In this document: positions 1-12,661 of the stretch, in pieces | How the letters are laid out: each line of letters opens with the position of its first letter | Position numbering within the stretch: position 1 is the first letter of the stretch | Translations under genes and position numbers: made by a program | The notes under the pieces: generated by a model | What the model was told of the DNA's origin: nothing | Databases searched by the model: none | What the model saw: the letters and a program-made list of their open reading frames with translations, nothing else | Assembly (NCBI RefSeq): GCF_905147045.1 | Contig: NC_065897.1 | Location: 5,781,001-5,845,000 of the forward strand | DNA from: Nymphalis io | Taxonomy: Eukaryota; Arthropoda; Insecta; Lepidoptera; Nymphalidae | DNA length: 64,000 bases | Reading direction: 5' to 3'

Positions 1-81
1 AGTCTCCAGTTGGTAGTTGGGCATGCAATGAGCCACACAGACACACACACAAAGTTAAGTTACCGATAAGGCACAGTATTA

Positions 82-373
82 TTTTTTTTTTTTTATAGAA
101 TAGGAAGGTGGACGAGCATATGGGCCACCTAATGGTAAGTGGTCACCAAACGCCCTTAGACATTGGCATTGTAAGAAATGTCAACCATCGCTTATAGCCA
201 ATGCGCCACCAACCTTGGGAACTAAGATTTTATGTCCCTTGTGCCTGTAATTACACTGGCTCACTCACCCTTCAAACCGGAACACAACAATATCAAGTAT
301 TGCTGTTTTGCGGTAGAATATCTGATGAGTGGGTGGTACCTACCCAGACGGGCTTGCACAAAGCCCTACCACC
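82..373 (-). mobile_element. SINE1 copy, near full length
   Basis: A poly-T run (82-94) marks the 3' end of a minus-strand element whose 5' end is the GGTGGTAGGGC motif near 373. The heptamer CAGTATT flanks both sides (74-80 and 373-379), a likely short target-site duplication. The family recurs across the window. Open frames seen in it are not genes. Confidence 0.8.
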
Positions 374-439
374 AGTATTTTTTATAATATTATAATATAT
401 AACAAAATTTAAAAAATCTAAACTAAAATACATGTAATT

Positions 440-545
440 TATTCAGATAGGTGAGTTGCGAGCTCTTTTGAAACAATTTATAATATCAATTTTAATGTTT
501 GAAATGTAGACTACCGAGAAGAACCGACATGAGACTTAATGTTAC
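440..545 (-). mobile_element. Fragment of a LINE 3' region (GTAGACTACCGAGAAGAACC type)
   Basis: It contains a GTAGACTACCGAGAAG motif similar to the block at 62836-62975. I associate this with a common lepidopteran LINE 3' untranslated region, from memory. Confidence 0.35.
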
Positions 546-639
546 ATAGGCAATTAAATACAACTGAATTATTATTTATCCTGCATATAAATCAACGAGT
601 GTTAACATGCTTTTTTATAGTCTATATATTTTTTTATTA

Positions 640-810
640 TTTAATCAATGCTTTGCCTGAGTCCGTATTTCCTGATAGCTACAATGTTGGTGTCTTCAAA
701 TCCAGAGTAAACAGGTTTCTTATAGGTAAGCGTGCTACGTCCTAGACCGTGTCGATGCTTTACATCGGGCAAGTCAATGGTCAAACGCTGGCCTATCAAT
801 TATAAAAAAA
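640..810 (+). mobile_element. 3' end of a non-LTR retrotransposon ORF
   Basis: The plus strand encodes NALPESVFPDSYNVGVFKSR followed by RVNRFLIGKRA and a stop. This is the usual C-terminal pattern of insect Jockey/CR1-type reverse transcriptase ORFs (short Leu-Pro motif, then FKxRVNRFL). An A-rich tract near 805 may be the tail. Everything upstream is missing, so this is a 5'-truncated relic. Confidence 0.5.
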
Positions 811-2687
811 AAATTAAATATTTCTTAACATGAGATTTAAATATTAGAAAAGCCACAGAAAAGGATGAATTGAATATACAAAAGTATACTATTTATTTTA
901 CATTATTTATTATAGGTTAAACAGCTCCCTCAGCTCCCATTCAGCTTATTAATAGATTATTAAGTAAGAAATCCCGAAGGGCACTAGAGTGGTGAGTGAT
1001 AAATTGCAGTAGCGTAAATGATTGGACTGTGTCACGCTAGTAGCATTTTCAATAAAACGACACGACATAATATCGTTATCATAATATCACCAATTTTGGT
1101 ACATCCTTTAATATCCTAAAAACTATCGGCCTTACTTGTAACCGGTGTTTAGCGGATGATTAGTTAAGCAATGCTGTCTTCTTCTTTAGAATGTAAAATC
1201 ATTAATGACAGAAAGAGCGCAATCAATGTTTATCTAGACAGCTGCTAAGCAACGTTTATAAGTAAAATCGTATATTTATGAAGTATGTCCTAATACATGT
1301 GGGACAAAAATTTTCTATTTTTTTTTTACTATTTAGAGGCGTTCTAACAAACAAAATGAATATATCAAACATTTTTGGATTACGTTTGTAAGCGAGCGCT
1401 CTTCTGTTTAGAAAAGATAAAAATAAAAAGATACGCTTTAATGAAACATAATCATCAACATCGACCTTTTTCTTAACTATTTAATCTATTTTTATAACAT
1501 GAAATACCAAAATTATTATTTATCGTACCTACAAGATGGTATAAAGAAGTTTATTCTGTGCAATCATTCTTATGGTAATTGATAGCTTTTATCGTAAAAC
1601 AAAACCACTATAATGTATGAATATTTGTAACGATATCTATATTGATGGTTTATTTAATTAGTAATGGTATAAAAAATCATGACAGCAAGATAATATATAT
1701 TATAAAATAATTTTCGCCTACGGCTTCGCCTGCGTTTTTGGGGTGTGTTAGGTAAAAAAAAAATGTCATATGTCCTGAATCGGGGTTCAAGATTGCATTT
1801 TATAAAATTTAATCAAAATCGGTTCATTAGTTTAGTCTTGAAAGCTTAACAGCAGTCAAAGTTACTTTTATAGTATTAGTATACATAATACTTAAATTGT
1901 ATATAAGTGTAACGAAATATATTTAAAAAAAGAATAATAACAATCTTATTATTATCAAATATATAACGGTATTATTGTCTTGGTAATGGTGTTTTATCTT
2001 ATCACTCAAATAAATCATACATTATATGTTTACACTAACAATCTTACAGTCAGTAAGGGCAAAGGCTCCGCTTATACGTAGAAGGTGCGTTTTTTTATTT
2101 AAAAAAATAAAATTAATTAATGCAGTATTTCAGTCCGTGTTCATAGCGTTACGCTTTACATTTTATAATCTTTCTTAATTAGTGGGATATCATATGCGAA
2201 TTTTATTTTTCAAATCGCCCTGATATATTTAGATAAGCGTTCAAACAAACAAACTCTTCAGCTTTACATAATACTATTAGACTAAGCTGCAAATATAATT
2301 TTAAAATATATTATTTGAATTTATGTAACAATATATTACGATCGTCTAAACTTATGGGAAAAATCACAGATTGGAATGAAATGCAGATCTTATTGACTGA
2401 CGCATTCAAGCAGATGTATATTGAACTTATATGTATGGTGTTTTAATTATATGCTAAGTGGAACGAGCAAGCAGGCTGTACCAAGTGAATATTGATCCGC
2501 TCTAAGGTTGCGTTGATTTAAAAATAATTCAAACAACTATTACTAAGTATATTATATTTCTAAATATTTTTATGGTGTTACATTATTAACTCCTATTTAC
2601 ATACATCCATAAGTAGTTAAAAAGAAAAGTTTTTTTACTCACTTTAAAAAATAAACTAGACATAAAATACTAAATATATAAAAAAAA
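811..2687. other. AT-rich intergenic DNA
   Basis: No exon was recognised. At 1717-1885 is a decayed interspersed repeat of the type ending in AAAATCGGTTCATTAG, common in insect genomes and possibly a non-autonomous Helitron or LINE relic. The rest is featureless. Confidence 0.4.
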
Positions 2688-3098
2688 ATTATAGAATAGG
2701 AAGGCGGACGAGCATATGGGCCGTCTGATGGTAAGTGGTTACCAACACCATTGACATTGGCATTGTAAGAAATGTTAACCATCGCTTACATCGCCAATGC
2801 GCCACCAACCTTGGGAACTAAGATGTTATGGCCCTTGTGCCTGTAATTACACTGGATCACTCACCCTTCAAACCGGAACACAACAATACCACGTAACAAC
2901 CTGTGAAAGTCCCACTGCTGGGCTAAAGGCCTCCTCTCCTCTTTTTGAGGAGAAGGTTTGGAGCTTATTCCACCACGCTGCTCAAATGCGGGTTGGTGGA
3001 ATACACATGTGGCAGAATTTCAGTGAAATTAGACACATGCAGGTTTCCTCACGATGTTTTTTTTTCTTCACCGTAAAGCACGAGATTGTCTTACATAA
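2688..3098 (-). mobile_element. Chimeric SINE: SINE2 body fused to SINE1 3' half
   Basis: Read on the minus strand, SINE2 sequence (3098-2893, tRNA head missing) runs to its 3' end and passes directly into SINE1 at the GGTATTGTTGTG position (2891-2688), ending at SINE1's A-rich tail. Both parts keep the same orientation. Confidence 0.7.
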
Positions 3099-3169
3099 AC
3101 ACAAATCCATAGACTATTCTGTAAAAACAAACTCAAAACTCACCTCAGATATCAAATGTCAGAAAGTGG

Positions 3170-4000
3170 AATGCGACATTGACCGTAATAATCATAACAT
3201 TTCAAGAATACACGCATCAAAATTAAGTTGTTAAAATTTCACGGGTAAGTAATGAAGCGAACTCTTACAGAATAGCATTGCTGATCTTGGTATATATATA
3301 TTTATATGTTATAATATATATATGTATATGAATATATTTAAGCCGATCAATCATGATATTATGTTGACATGTGTCTACGTTACTTTGATCAGCAGAATTT
3401 CTCCTTGTCATAATCGATTTGACATTCATTCATTCATTCAATTCTCCTTTGAGAATTTTATGAATTAAATATCTGTGTCTCGTATGACATTAGATTTCAT
3501 TGCCATTTGTTTTTTACTAATGTAAGAACTTACTTGGTATCACTTGTTGGAAACTGATTTACGATGATATAAAATTTTGGTTGCGTATTATTAAAACTTT
3601 ATAATAAATTAATTAATATAGTCAATGTCGTATATCACTTTGACATTTTACGATCATTTTCTGCGGTGAGCTTTGAGTTTGTTCTTATGAATACAGCTCT
3701 GATCTTGGTATATATATATGTAAATATATTCAAGGCAATTAATCGCGATACAGTCCAATACGTACCCATGTTACATTGACCATCAGAATTCAAGAAAACA
3801 AGTTTTCTATGTATAGCGATGTAAATGTAATTTATTTATTGCTCAACTTGAATGATTGACGTTGAAAGAATTTTGAACGAGTACAATTAGTTAACAGTTA
3901 ATAATTATTGGATCATTAATATTATATAATTACGTTGTTATGTGCAGCAAAAATGACATTGACTTTAAGGCTGACCATATTTATAATTATGCGAATATAT
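3170..4000. repeat. Diverged direct duplication
   Basis: CTGATCTTGGTATATATATA occurs at about 3277 and 3700, each followed by AATATATTNAAG, then AATCATGATA or AATCGCGATA, then a CAGAATT(T/C) motif. A weaker third echo lies near 3960-4010. Period is about 420 bp and divergence is high. Origin unknown. Confidence 0.35.
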
Positions 4001-4480
4001 TCACGTGGATACAATATTAGAGATGAAAACGAGTTTTAAGCATATATTAAAACACGTTTCAAAGTGGTGTTTTTATTGAAAATATTAAATGAAAACATAA
4101 TAACATAACAACATTGCATAATTAAACAATTTACTGTCGCCGATCACGTTTTATTTACATACAAAGCGCATTTCTTATATGTATAAATAAGATAAAATAT
4201 ATACATATATAAGGAGATTTTATGTACAACTAAATTAACACTATCATAGTATTTAAATAATATTCATTTTTTAAGTACATGTTTTATAACGAAATCTACA
4301 TTGATTTTCAAGATAATTATTAAGCAGTGTAAGAAAGTCAAAATTAACTTTTTTGTTATCGTCTTAGTTTGAAAAAATATCTTTCTATAGATCATACATA
4401 AAAGTAAATCAAATTACGCGATTATATATATTCAGATTATCAAGGAATGATACGTTATAATCTTAGTAATGTCAATTATC

Positions 4481-4776
4481 CGTAACAGCCTGTGAATGTC
4501 CCACTGCTGGGCTAAAGGCCTCCTCTCCTCTTTTTGAGGAGAAGGTTTGGAGCTTATTCCACCAATGCGGGTTGGTAGAATTCACATGTGGCAGAACTTC
4601 AGTGAAATTAGACACATGCAGGTTTCCTCACGATGTTTTCCTTCACCGTAAAGCACGAGATGAATTATAATCACAAATTAAGCACATGAAAATTCAGTGG
4701 TGCTTGCCCGGGTTTGAACCCACGATCATCGGTTAAGATTCACGCGTTCTTACCACAGGGCCATCTCGGCTTTTCA
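4481..4776 (-). mobile_element. SINE2 copy, near full length with tRNA head
   Basis: On the minus strand it starts GCCGAGATGGCCC with box A-like TGGCCCxGTGG and box B GGGTTCAAACCCGGGC. It continues through the CTCGTGCTTTACGGTGAAGG region to the 3' end GGGACATTCACAGGCTGTTAC. Confidence 0.85.
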
Positions 4777-5317
4777 TTCGGCTGTCAATTATCATTAGAT
4801 GTAAATTCTTAGTAACCTGGAGATCTAACTAGCAATAATAATTGAACATGTTTATAATAGATCGAAAATGTATGCAGACAGACAAAGAACATTGCAAAAC
4901 CACCAGAATATTTAAAATTTTAAATTAGGACCCAGACGATGTTCACTTATTTATGTCATAAATGTACATTAGTCTTCGGGTATAATTATTGAGATTTGAA
5001 AAACTAAAAACAATAATAATAATAAGCTGGATTGATTTGGCTTTGAATTAATATCGAAATGTTTAGTAAATTGTGATAGTCTTAAAATAATAAGACACTT
5101 GAAAAAAGAGCGGGTAATATAATTGAAAATTTTGTTTTTTTTTTTTAAACATTCGAATGTCAAAATATTGTCACTCACTTACGATTAACGGATGTCTACT
5201 TATAAACTGCCGTAAGTTTGTGGCTGAGATTAATAATCATATTTAAATAAAATCAATTATACACTTACATAATTATATTGGCCATAAATATTTGTTTAAC
5301 GTAATCTTGTTGCTTGG

Positions 5318-5354
5318 AAACATACTTGTAAAAATATATTTTACAAGTATGTTT
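5318..5354. repeat. Perfect 16-bp inverted repeat with 5-nt loop
   Basis: Left arm AAACATACTTGTAAAA (5318-5333), loop ATATA, right arm TTTTACAAGTATGTTT (5339-5354). No transposon ends or flanking duplications were recognised. Confidence 0.8.
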
Positions 5355-6605
5355 TAGAATTATTTTGATTTTATTGTATAAGAAGGAATGCAGACTAAAA
5401 TAGAGACTTAAACATTAAAAAGAAACAAATAATATGCTTTTTTATAATGAATACTTACGGACATTGTAATAATGTTGAAGTAATCGACTAATTAATATTC
5501 TCTGTTTAAAATACTGAAAATACATCAGTTCGAAACAAACGGTTGAATTGTTTTAATAACAACGAAGCTTACAAATCATGTGTAATAACTCGTGAATGTA
5601 CGCTTATTACAGCTGGCCTCATGATGCATGATTGAATATGCGTTAGTATAAGTACTCTTAAAAACTATTTCTTTATTGCTTTAAATATAAATAGTATTTT
5701 TATATCAATTCGAAAAGCAGGGTTACTTATTTTATATTACCAAAATTGTAGGAGATTTTTTATACTACAGTTTCTAACATTTTAGTTCAACCAAGATTGC
5801 TTAGTTAATGCGCTATTATTTTTAAATTTTTCTTTAATAACAAAATTCAATAATGAGCGCTTACGTTGTAGAGCGACTCTACCATCTATAATTTTAATTA
5901 ATATACACACATTATTTTTATATACGTATTTATTATATATGCAAATCGATATAAGCGATGGTTATCATATAAATTATTAATGCTATGTTAATACTAATAC
6001 TTGTATAAGGAAATCTAGCCTTCAGCATTTGGTCGCAGAATAATAATTATATTATATTAAGCATATTGTGCGCACATTATATATATAGTATAATTATAGT
6101 ACAAGCGTAAGTCTTATAAATCAGTTTAAGAGATTAGATATAAAGATTGTTACCGAATATCGCAACAGTTCCGCATTACCGTTACTTTTTTTCAATGTCA
6201 TTGACTGGCCGAATATGTTTTGCTATTACCTGTCAAGACCAAGACCACGTGTTACGAGAACTACCGAAGACGCCACGAAAACGTACGAACGCGAACGTAA
6301 ATAGTTGAGGGCATTCAGCCATACTACACTCAAACATTCACTGTGCGATTTTATTGCCAAATATCGGTCTAAATACCTTTTCGTATTCATTTTAACTATT
6401 AATTAATCAGTCAATTATTGTATAGTTCAATGTTTCATCACTTTTTTTCAACATCAGTGAATGAGTTGTGCTCTAGTGGCTTAAATAGTTTTCGCGGTAA
6501 AATTTATACTTGAAAATATTGCGTTAAAAAATTTCGGCACGACAATTTAGTACGTTGGAATGTTTAATGTATTAATTGAGGATGTCGTGATTACTAGTTC
6601 CGTAC

Positions 6606-6654
6606 CTGTGCCCCACCAGTATCGTTTCCAGCCGACTGCCACCGCGCGGAACAT
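6606..6654 (-). CDS. Candidate first coding exon, MFRAVAVGWKRYWWGT
   Basis: In a small GC-rich island, an ATG at 6654 opens 16 codons ending at an AG|GTACGG donor. An in-frame TAG lies upstream of the ATG. The composition (Arg and aromatic residues, no acidic residue) could suit a mitochondrial or membrane-anchored N-terminus. No second exon was recognised to the left, so the rest may lie outside the window or this may be chance. Confidence 0.25.
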
Positions 6655-8984
6655 GGCGTCGCGTCCAACACCGACAGCGACTCGCGGCTAACTGATTTAG
6701 TAACTTACATTTTCTTGCCGAATTATTACATACAATACAATTAAAAATGTCAAAAAAATTATATATCACACATTAAGATGTAATTAATAATGCGACATTT
6801 ATAATAGTTGATAAAAAATCTTTTCAAAGTAGATAGTACATTAATTTTCGTTCTTATCAAAGTACCTATGAAGGCTTTTACATCCTGACTCAATTAATCT
6901 CTAATTAGTAACGAGAGTGCTCTCAATGTTGAGGGGATTTCACATCGCAGCCTGTCACCAAAGTAAATGGAAATCTGACAGCTTGTTCGGTGTCAGTACT
7001 GTTGATATTTAGGTCATCCAGCCATATAGAATAGACGTAGGGCGAAGAGTCTGTACTACACGCGTCATAATAGATGATCATTATTCAACTTGCCTTATTA
7101 AGTCTTTCTATTACTTTTCCTAATATTAAAAACTATCACATGCTCTTATCATATTTTACCTCAATGAATAAATGTTGAGAAGAGGTCAAGGCGTCTGTTA
7201 AGAAAATATGTTTGTAATTTATGTATTTCCTTCAAATGATTTATTCAGGTATATTATTGATATGCTTTGTAGATGTTAATTTCCCGATAACAAGATGAGC
7301 CTATATCTTTAAGTTAACTAATATATCTGGACAAAGTATAAGTGGTAATTTTATTTTAAGCATTAGGACATAAAAATATTTTTTATCAATTATGCTTGCA
7401 GTTAGTTTGACCTAATTGTATGTTATTTCACTTAATATTAATAAGGAATTGATCCTTATCTGCAGCGATTTTTTTTTGTTTTTGATAAATATTTAATATT
7501 TTCATTTAATAAAGCAAAAAAAAAAGACTTTTCAGCTAAGATTATTGCATGAAAAAAATCTTTTCATATAGGTAGATTTAGGAATGTTAAACTATGCTTA
7601 GACCAATAACTTAAATATGAGATGTTCAATAATATGTTATTTTTTAGTTTAACTACGATTTTTTTTAATTGTATTATAATTCGTAGGAAATGAAGTTTTA
7701 CATGGAGGAGGTTTTTAGTGTCGGACATCTAGTGGACGATCAATAAAAGCGCCTGAAGTGGACATATAGCAATGTCTCGTGCCAGCGTCATTTTGTCGTT
7801 TCATACTGTTTAACAGGCTCGCTCATAGGTGGCCCTATTATAACGTTTTGTTTAAAAGAATAAATTGCACATTATTTTTCATATTTGTGATGTTGAGATG
7901 TTTTTCTCATTATTTATTTATTATTAATATAGAAGATTTAGCTTAAAGAAATGATTGACGGCAGATGTGAAATACTGAAATTGATGGTTACTGTAAAAAA
8001 TCTTATTAAAGTATAACAATTAAATTAAATAAATTTTCCTTATTGTTATAAAGCAACGAAATAATACATAATTACATATAAGTACATACAAGGGCGCAGA
8101 GAGCGGCAGTGAAGACGGGACACGACGCCATGAGAGAGCCTCATGTCGTCACGGCATACGAGTCGGTCATACCCCCAAAACGCGCCAATAGATGTTTTGC
8201 ATCAAAAACTAAAAAAGGAAATCTGCGATTTGGACTGATTATGTATTGAAATAAAGTAAATTATATAACTATTCATAAAACGAATTTTCAAGCAATAATC
8301 TATAGCGGTAACGTTTATTTTTGGAATAAAATACTATAATAGTCGATATTATAAAGTCTATGGCATAAGAAAAAATATTAGAAATATGAATAAAAATGAC
8401 TGAGAAAACATTTATACAATGCATAATTTCCGCTCTCCACCAACATTTTGTCACTAAATCATCGGATCACAGAACTATCTCACGTGTGCAGGTAAAACTC
8501 GCAGATTTATTTTAGTTACTTTATGGTTGTGTGAGTGTGTGAGTAAAATAGCCAATATGAGCGTCCGAAGAAAAAATAATAATTAGGGCAGAATTAAAAA
8601 AAAAAAGGTAAAACCTAACTGGTACCTACCAAATAAGAATTTTAATCTACCTACTGGTCAAAAACGTATAAAATCTTTCTTATTCCAAACTTTTATATCA
8701 TCAAAACATTTTTTTATTAATAATATTTTTCCTTTCAAAATGGTAACTAAGCATTTATTTCAGCTGCTAAAATAATTTGGCATGGGTTAATTATGTACTA
8801 AAGTTACTTATATTTTACCTACTTTTCAAATATTAAGGATAACTGTGTATTAGATATAAATTATGCATCCATATGCTTTTAAGAATTAAGCTGTTAAATT
8901 TTTAGAAGAACAAGTTTTCTCTCTTCACAATGTTTACGTACTTCCGAATAATTGGGTCACCTGTTTGAAAAAAAGTATAAGCCT

Positions 8985-9115
8985 TTCAATATAACGTCAA
9001 TGTGCCCCACGTATACTTATATTGGCTAACTCACCCTTAAAATTGGAACAAACGAATACTTGATGTTCAGTGGTTGCATAAATGACGAATGAATGGTGAC
9101 TAGTAACGCTTGCGG
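8985..9115 (-). mobile_element. Decayed SINE1 fragment
   Basis: GGCTAACTCACCCTTAAAAT and the neighbouring sequence match the middle and 5' half of SINE1 in minus orientation, with many substitutions. Confidence 0.45.
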
Positions 9116-9705
9116 TTGTGGTATTTTACGAGAAAAATGCAAACAATCGGTTCTTTTGATCGTTGATCCTGAATATTTTTTTTAAGCAGACGAAGGTGGG
9201 AATTTTTAACTACCACCACGGATGTACATTTGACAGGGGAGTACGTAGCATGTGTTATGTTATTAGTGTACATGAAAGATCAAGAAGCACGATACTCATT
9301 TTAAAATAATATTTTTTAACTGATTATTAAAAAAATATATATAGAAACGAAATTACTAAATCAAATCCATTAATTCATTGTATGTTCAAATAAATTTTTT
9401 AATGTCTCGCTATATATATATATTTACAGGTGTTACTTATGACACAAATGTGAATTGGACCAAGCACATGATTTTCTGCGTTAGAATTACTTACAATAAC
9501 AATTACGTTATTTGGTGTTCAAGGAAACCTTAATTGTATTAAGTTTTTGTTATTGTTTGCTATTTTGGGTATTTATCGGTATTTTATTATTTTGTATTTA
9601 AAAATAGAACGCCTAAATAAACATTATTATTTTTGTTTTATTTTCAGCTTAAGTTGTGAGTTTTAATGTCGTAAGATTTATGACGATAGGATAAGAATTT
9701 AAAAC

Positions 9706-10012
9706 GCTGAGATGGCCCAGTGGTAAGAACGCGTTAATCATAACCGATGATCGTGGATTCAAACCCGGGCAAGTACCACTGAATTTTAATGTGCTTAATT
9801 TGTTATTATAATTCGTCGTCATATCATCTCGTACTTGACGGTGAAGAAAAACATCGTGAGGAAACCTGCACGTGTCGAATTTCACTGAAATTCTGCCACA
9901 TGTGTATTCCACCAACCCGCATTAGAGCAGCGTGGTAGAATGAGCTCCAAACCTTTTCCTCAAAAAGAGAGAGAAGGCCTTAGTCCAGCAGTGGGGCATT
10001 CACAGGCTGTTA
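9706..10012 (+). mobile_element. SINE2 copy, near full length
   Basis: It starts GCTGAGATGGCCCAGTGGT (box A), has GATTCAAACCCGGG (box B) and ends GTGGGGCATTCACAGGCTGT followed by TATTGATAAG. No clear duplication was seen. Confidence 0.85.
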
Positions 10013-10379
10013 TTGATAAGAGGTAATTATTTGAATTTGTACCAGATATCTGTTCAATACTTCGATTTGCTTCGGTGATGTTTATCAAAGGCTGTCAAAT
10101 AAATAACTTGTTGCAAAAAAGAAGCAAATTTATAGTTTTCGAATAAATTTAAAATAGTTGTTTGAATAGAAGCAAATAGATAGAACACTATTGAAGCCAA
10201 ATATCAAAATACAAGAATTCGTTTATTTATTTATTAGTCGCAAAAATTATTTCAGGACTTTTCCTGCTATAAATAATAAAATATAAAGAGTTATCATTTT
10301 ATTTATATTTTAACTTAAAAATAATCATAAGAATTATCAGTTTATTTACTTATGTGTTTCCATTAGATAATGTTCTCGT

Positions 10380-10580
10380 ATTTAAATGAATGCGAACACA
10401 TGTGCTTGACATGTGCATTTTCTGATCCCTCATTCTCATAATCTGATAGAACGAAAAATCCGACACGATCGGAATTAGTTAAAGCGCATGAAAAATTTCT
10501 TTATTTGATTTCCGAGGCACGGGCTTATAAACACTGCCAGTTTCAAGACTCCAGGCTCCGACTGAGAATTTCTCGACTGA
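10380..10580 (-). mobile_element. SINE3 body
   Basis: On the minus strand it reads GAAATTCTCAGTCGGAGCC, CCGTGCCTCGGAAATC and ATCGTGTCGGATTTTTCG, the conserved body of a second tRNA-derived SINE family (also at 12662, 55256 and 58440). The tRNA head is not evident here. Confidence 0.6.
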
Positions 10581-10914
10581 CAAACTATATTAAATGAAGG
10601 AGGTTAGAAGCTGCACCGATATAGCTACTATGCCATCGAATATACAATTTATATATATACAACAACAGATAGATATATTGTATTTATATTTTTATAGTTA
10701 ATTAGTTAATATAAAATATTAAGATTTTATATGTAATTAATAAATACGGCTTAAATACACATTATTCGAAATAAAAAAAATACCTTAAAATGTAGATTTT
10801 TTAATGCGTTACACTAAATAATTCATAAATGTTGGTACTTTTTCCACAGGGCAAGGTATGATTGGGTAATTTCTGTCTTGAGGATATCAGATGAATTGCG
10901 GTGTTATATGTTTT

Positions 10915-11080
10915 TTTTTCAATCTAAAATAGGTACGCGAACTGGCAAATTGGCCATCTAATTAACCATCTCCAACATCACCAAAGTACCTCAAATCTGC
11001 AGAACTAAGATTTTATGTTCCTGGGCCTGAAGTTTCAATGGCTCGCTGAAACCAAAACACACCAATACAATGCTGTTTAA
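10915..11080 (-). mobile_element. Decayed SINE1 copy
   Basis: AACTAAGATTTTATGTTCC and CTCGCTGAAACC preserve the SINE1 order in minus orientation with heavy divergence. Confidence 0.45.
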
Positions 11081-12220
11081 GCAATAATAAAATTAAACGA
11101 TTAATTCTTTAGTAAATATATTGTGTATTTTGGAAATGCCTCTAACAATTTAGTTTCTTTTTTAACTTTATATGTATAGGTATCTTTTCTAAGAAAACGA
11201 TATCTTTCCTAAAATATCGAAGTGAAAATCCCTGAAAATTGTAGGCCAGGTACTAATGTTTTAAACTTTATATATAGACTGATATACTATTAGACACAAT
11301 AAAACATCTTCCTAGTGTCTAACTTCATGTACATAAATGAAACTCTTACTGTAAGTTTCTATTGTACTTCGACGGCAAAGATAAAGATGAATAGCTTCTG
11401 CTTCGCCCCATATAGTTCGCCTGAAGCATAATAGATTATTACAAAATAAAAGTTTGAATATATTCCAGTATAAATTATGAATATTTTACTAATTGTACTT
11501 TGGCCGACCTAAGCTATAAATTAAAATGATTTTTATCATTCAAATAATGCAATATATTTCGCTATATTTGTGGTTATTTCCTAAATATGTTTCGCTGTAT
11601 TGTTACACTTATTATCGAAAACTTCCCAATTCAATCGTTAATTTTGTTTAAAACTATTACAGGATAACAGTATAGCTTACTTAATAAGTGAGAATATTTT
11701 TAAGGTATAAACTGTTTGAACTTAAAAAAATGCAATCTTTTTATTTATTCTATTTTTGAATATTTTTTACTGATATTTATAACTGCCTCTAGAACATTTT
11801 TAATTTTGGTATCTCACAAGATGTCTTTTTGCTTATTAATTACAGCGAAAATGACAGTTTATCAACATTACAACCAATTCTTAGACACGGGAGACACTAA
11901 AATGAAAATAAGGACAGCTTATTAGGAAGCTGTAGATAAATAAAATAAAAAAACAAGTACAGCCAACGAAATGATGTTATATTTGTTAAATTCAATTTAA
12001 GCTAACACAGCAAAACAAATAAAAACTTAACTCAATTGTGGATACAGTAAATATTTTGTAACTCAGGTAAAGACGATTTTGTAGTCTGACGTAAGCTAAA
12101 CAATCTATTAATAATTTAAGACAATCCACTGTCTGGTACATTTGTGGCAGAATTTCAATATAAGGAATTAAAGTTGGAAGTTACCATCCAGACAATGTTT
12201 TGTATAATAATAATGAATAT
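11081..12220. other. AT-rich intergenic DNA
   Basis: Nothing recognisable was seen. A 69-codon frame at 11716-11925 has no start context, splice sites or domain. Confidence 0.4.
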
Positions 12221-12224
12221 CTAT

Positions 12225-12493
12225 CTGCTAACTGCTGGGATGAGACCACCTCTCCTTTTGGGAACACGGGTTGGACCGCCTCTCCAATGCGGGTTAGTGG
12301 TGGTAGTTATTGTCTTTTAAAACATGCAGGTTTCCTAACGATGTTTACCACCATCGCCAAGGAAGACATGAATTATAAATACAAATTAAGCTTATGAAAA
12401 TTAACAGTTATAGTATTTACCAGGCAAGCGCCTGGTATTGAACCCGCAATCTTCGGGTGAGATGTGTTATAACCACTGGACCATCTGGGCCCA
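12225..12493 (-). mobile_element. Decayed SINE2 copy
   Basis: ATGCAGGTTTCCTAACGATG, AAATTAAGCTTATGAAAATT and TGGACCATCTGGGCCC keep the SINE2 order in minus orientation, including a degenerate tRNA head at the right. Confidence 0.6.
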
Positions 12494-12661
12494 TCTGTAA
12501 TTCTGTATTAAACATTACAACTCAATACATATTTCTGTTGCGTTGTATATAGTATTGACCGAAAATATTCAAAAATAAAAGTCACTACACACCTAACCAA
12601 AGGTGATGACATGTTGACATTGACTGAACATTGAACATTCCGCTTAACGTTTACTTACTGA

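Larger units (their letters stand above)
4777..8980. other. Long AT-rich stretch, no gene recognised except the 6606 candidate
   Basis: It contains a perfect 16-bp hairpin (5318-5354), a CpG-richer patch around 6230-6310 with a CACGTG E-box, and the GC island at 6600-6690. A 52-codon minus-strand open frame (7078-6930) could not be supported. Two GC-richer blocks at 7720-7860 and 8090-8180 look like repeat remnants of unknown type. Confidence 0.4.

Noticed and set aside
201..395. Open frames inside SINE1 copies (201-395, 2797-3234, 16277-16465)
   Set aside because: The same peptide start recurs because SINE1 is repeated. There is no coding signature, and the frames end in tails or unrelated DNA.
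3401..3500. CRISPR-like or tandem direct-repeat arrays anywhere in the window
   Set aside because: Only microsatellites, SINEs and a single 70-bp duplication occur. There are no regularly spaced repeats, and the genome is eukaryotic.
4481..4776. tRNA-like box A and box B in SINE2 and SINE3 copies
   Set aside because: They are SINE heads. No acceptor stem or full cloverleaf is seen, and each is followed by a SINE body.
6930..7078. 52-codon minus-strand frame starting MIIYYDACSTDSSPYVYS
   Set aside because: It has an ATG, a stop and a protein-like composition, but no recognisable family, splice context or neighbouring exon. Left as unsupported.
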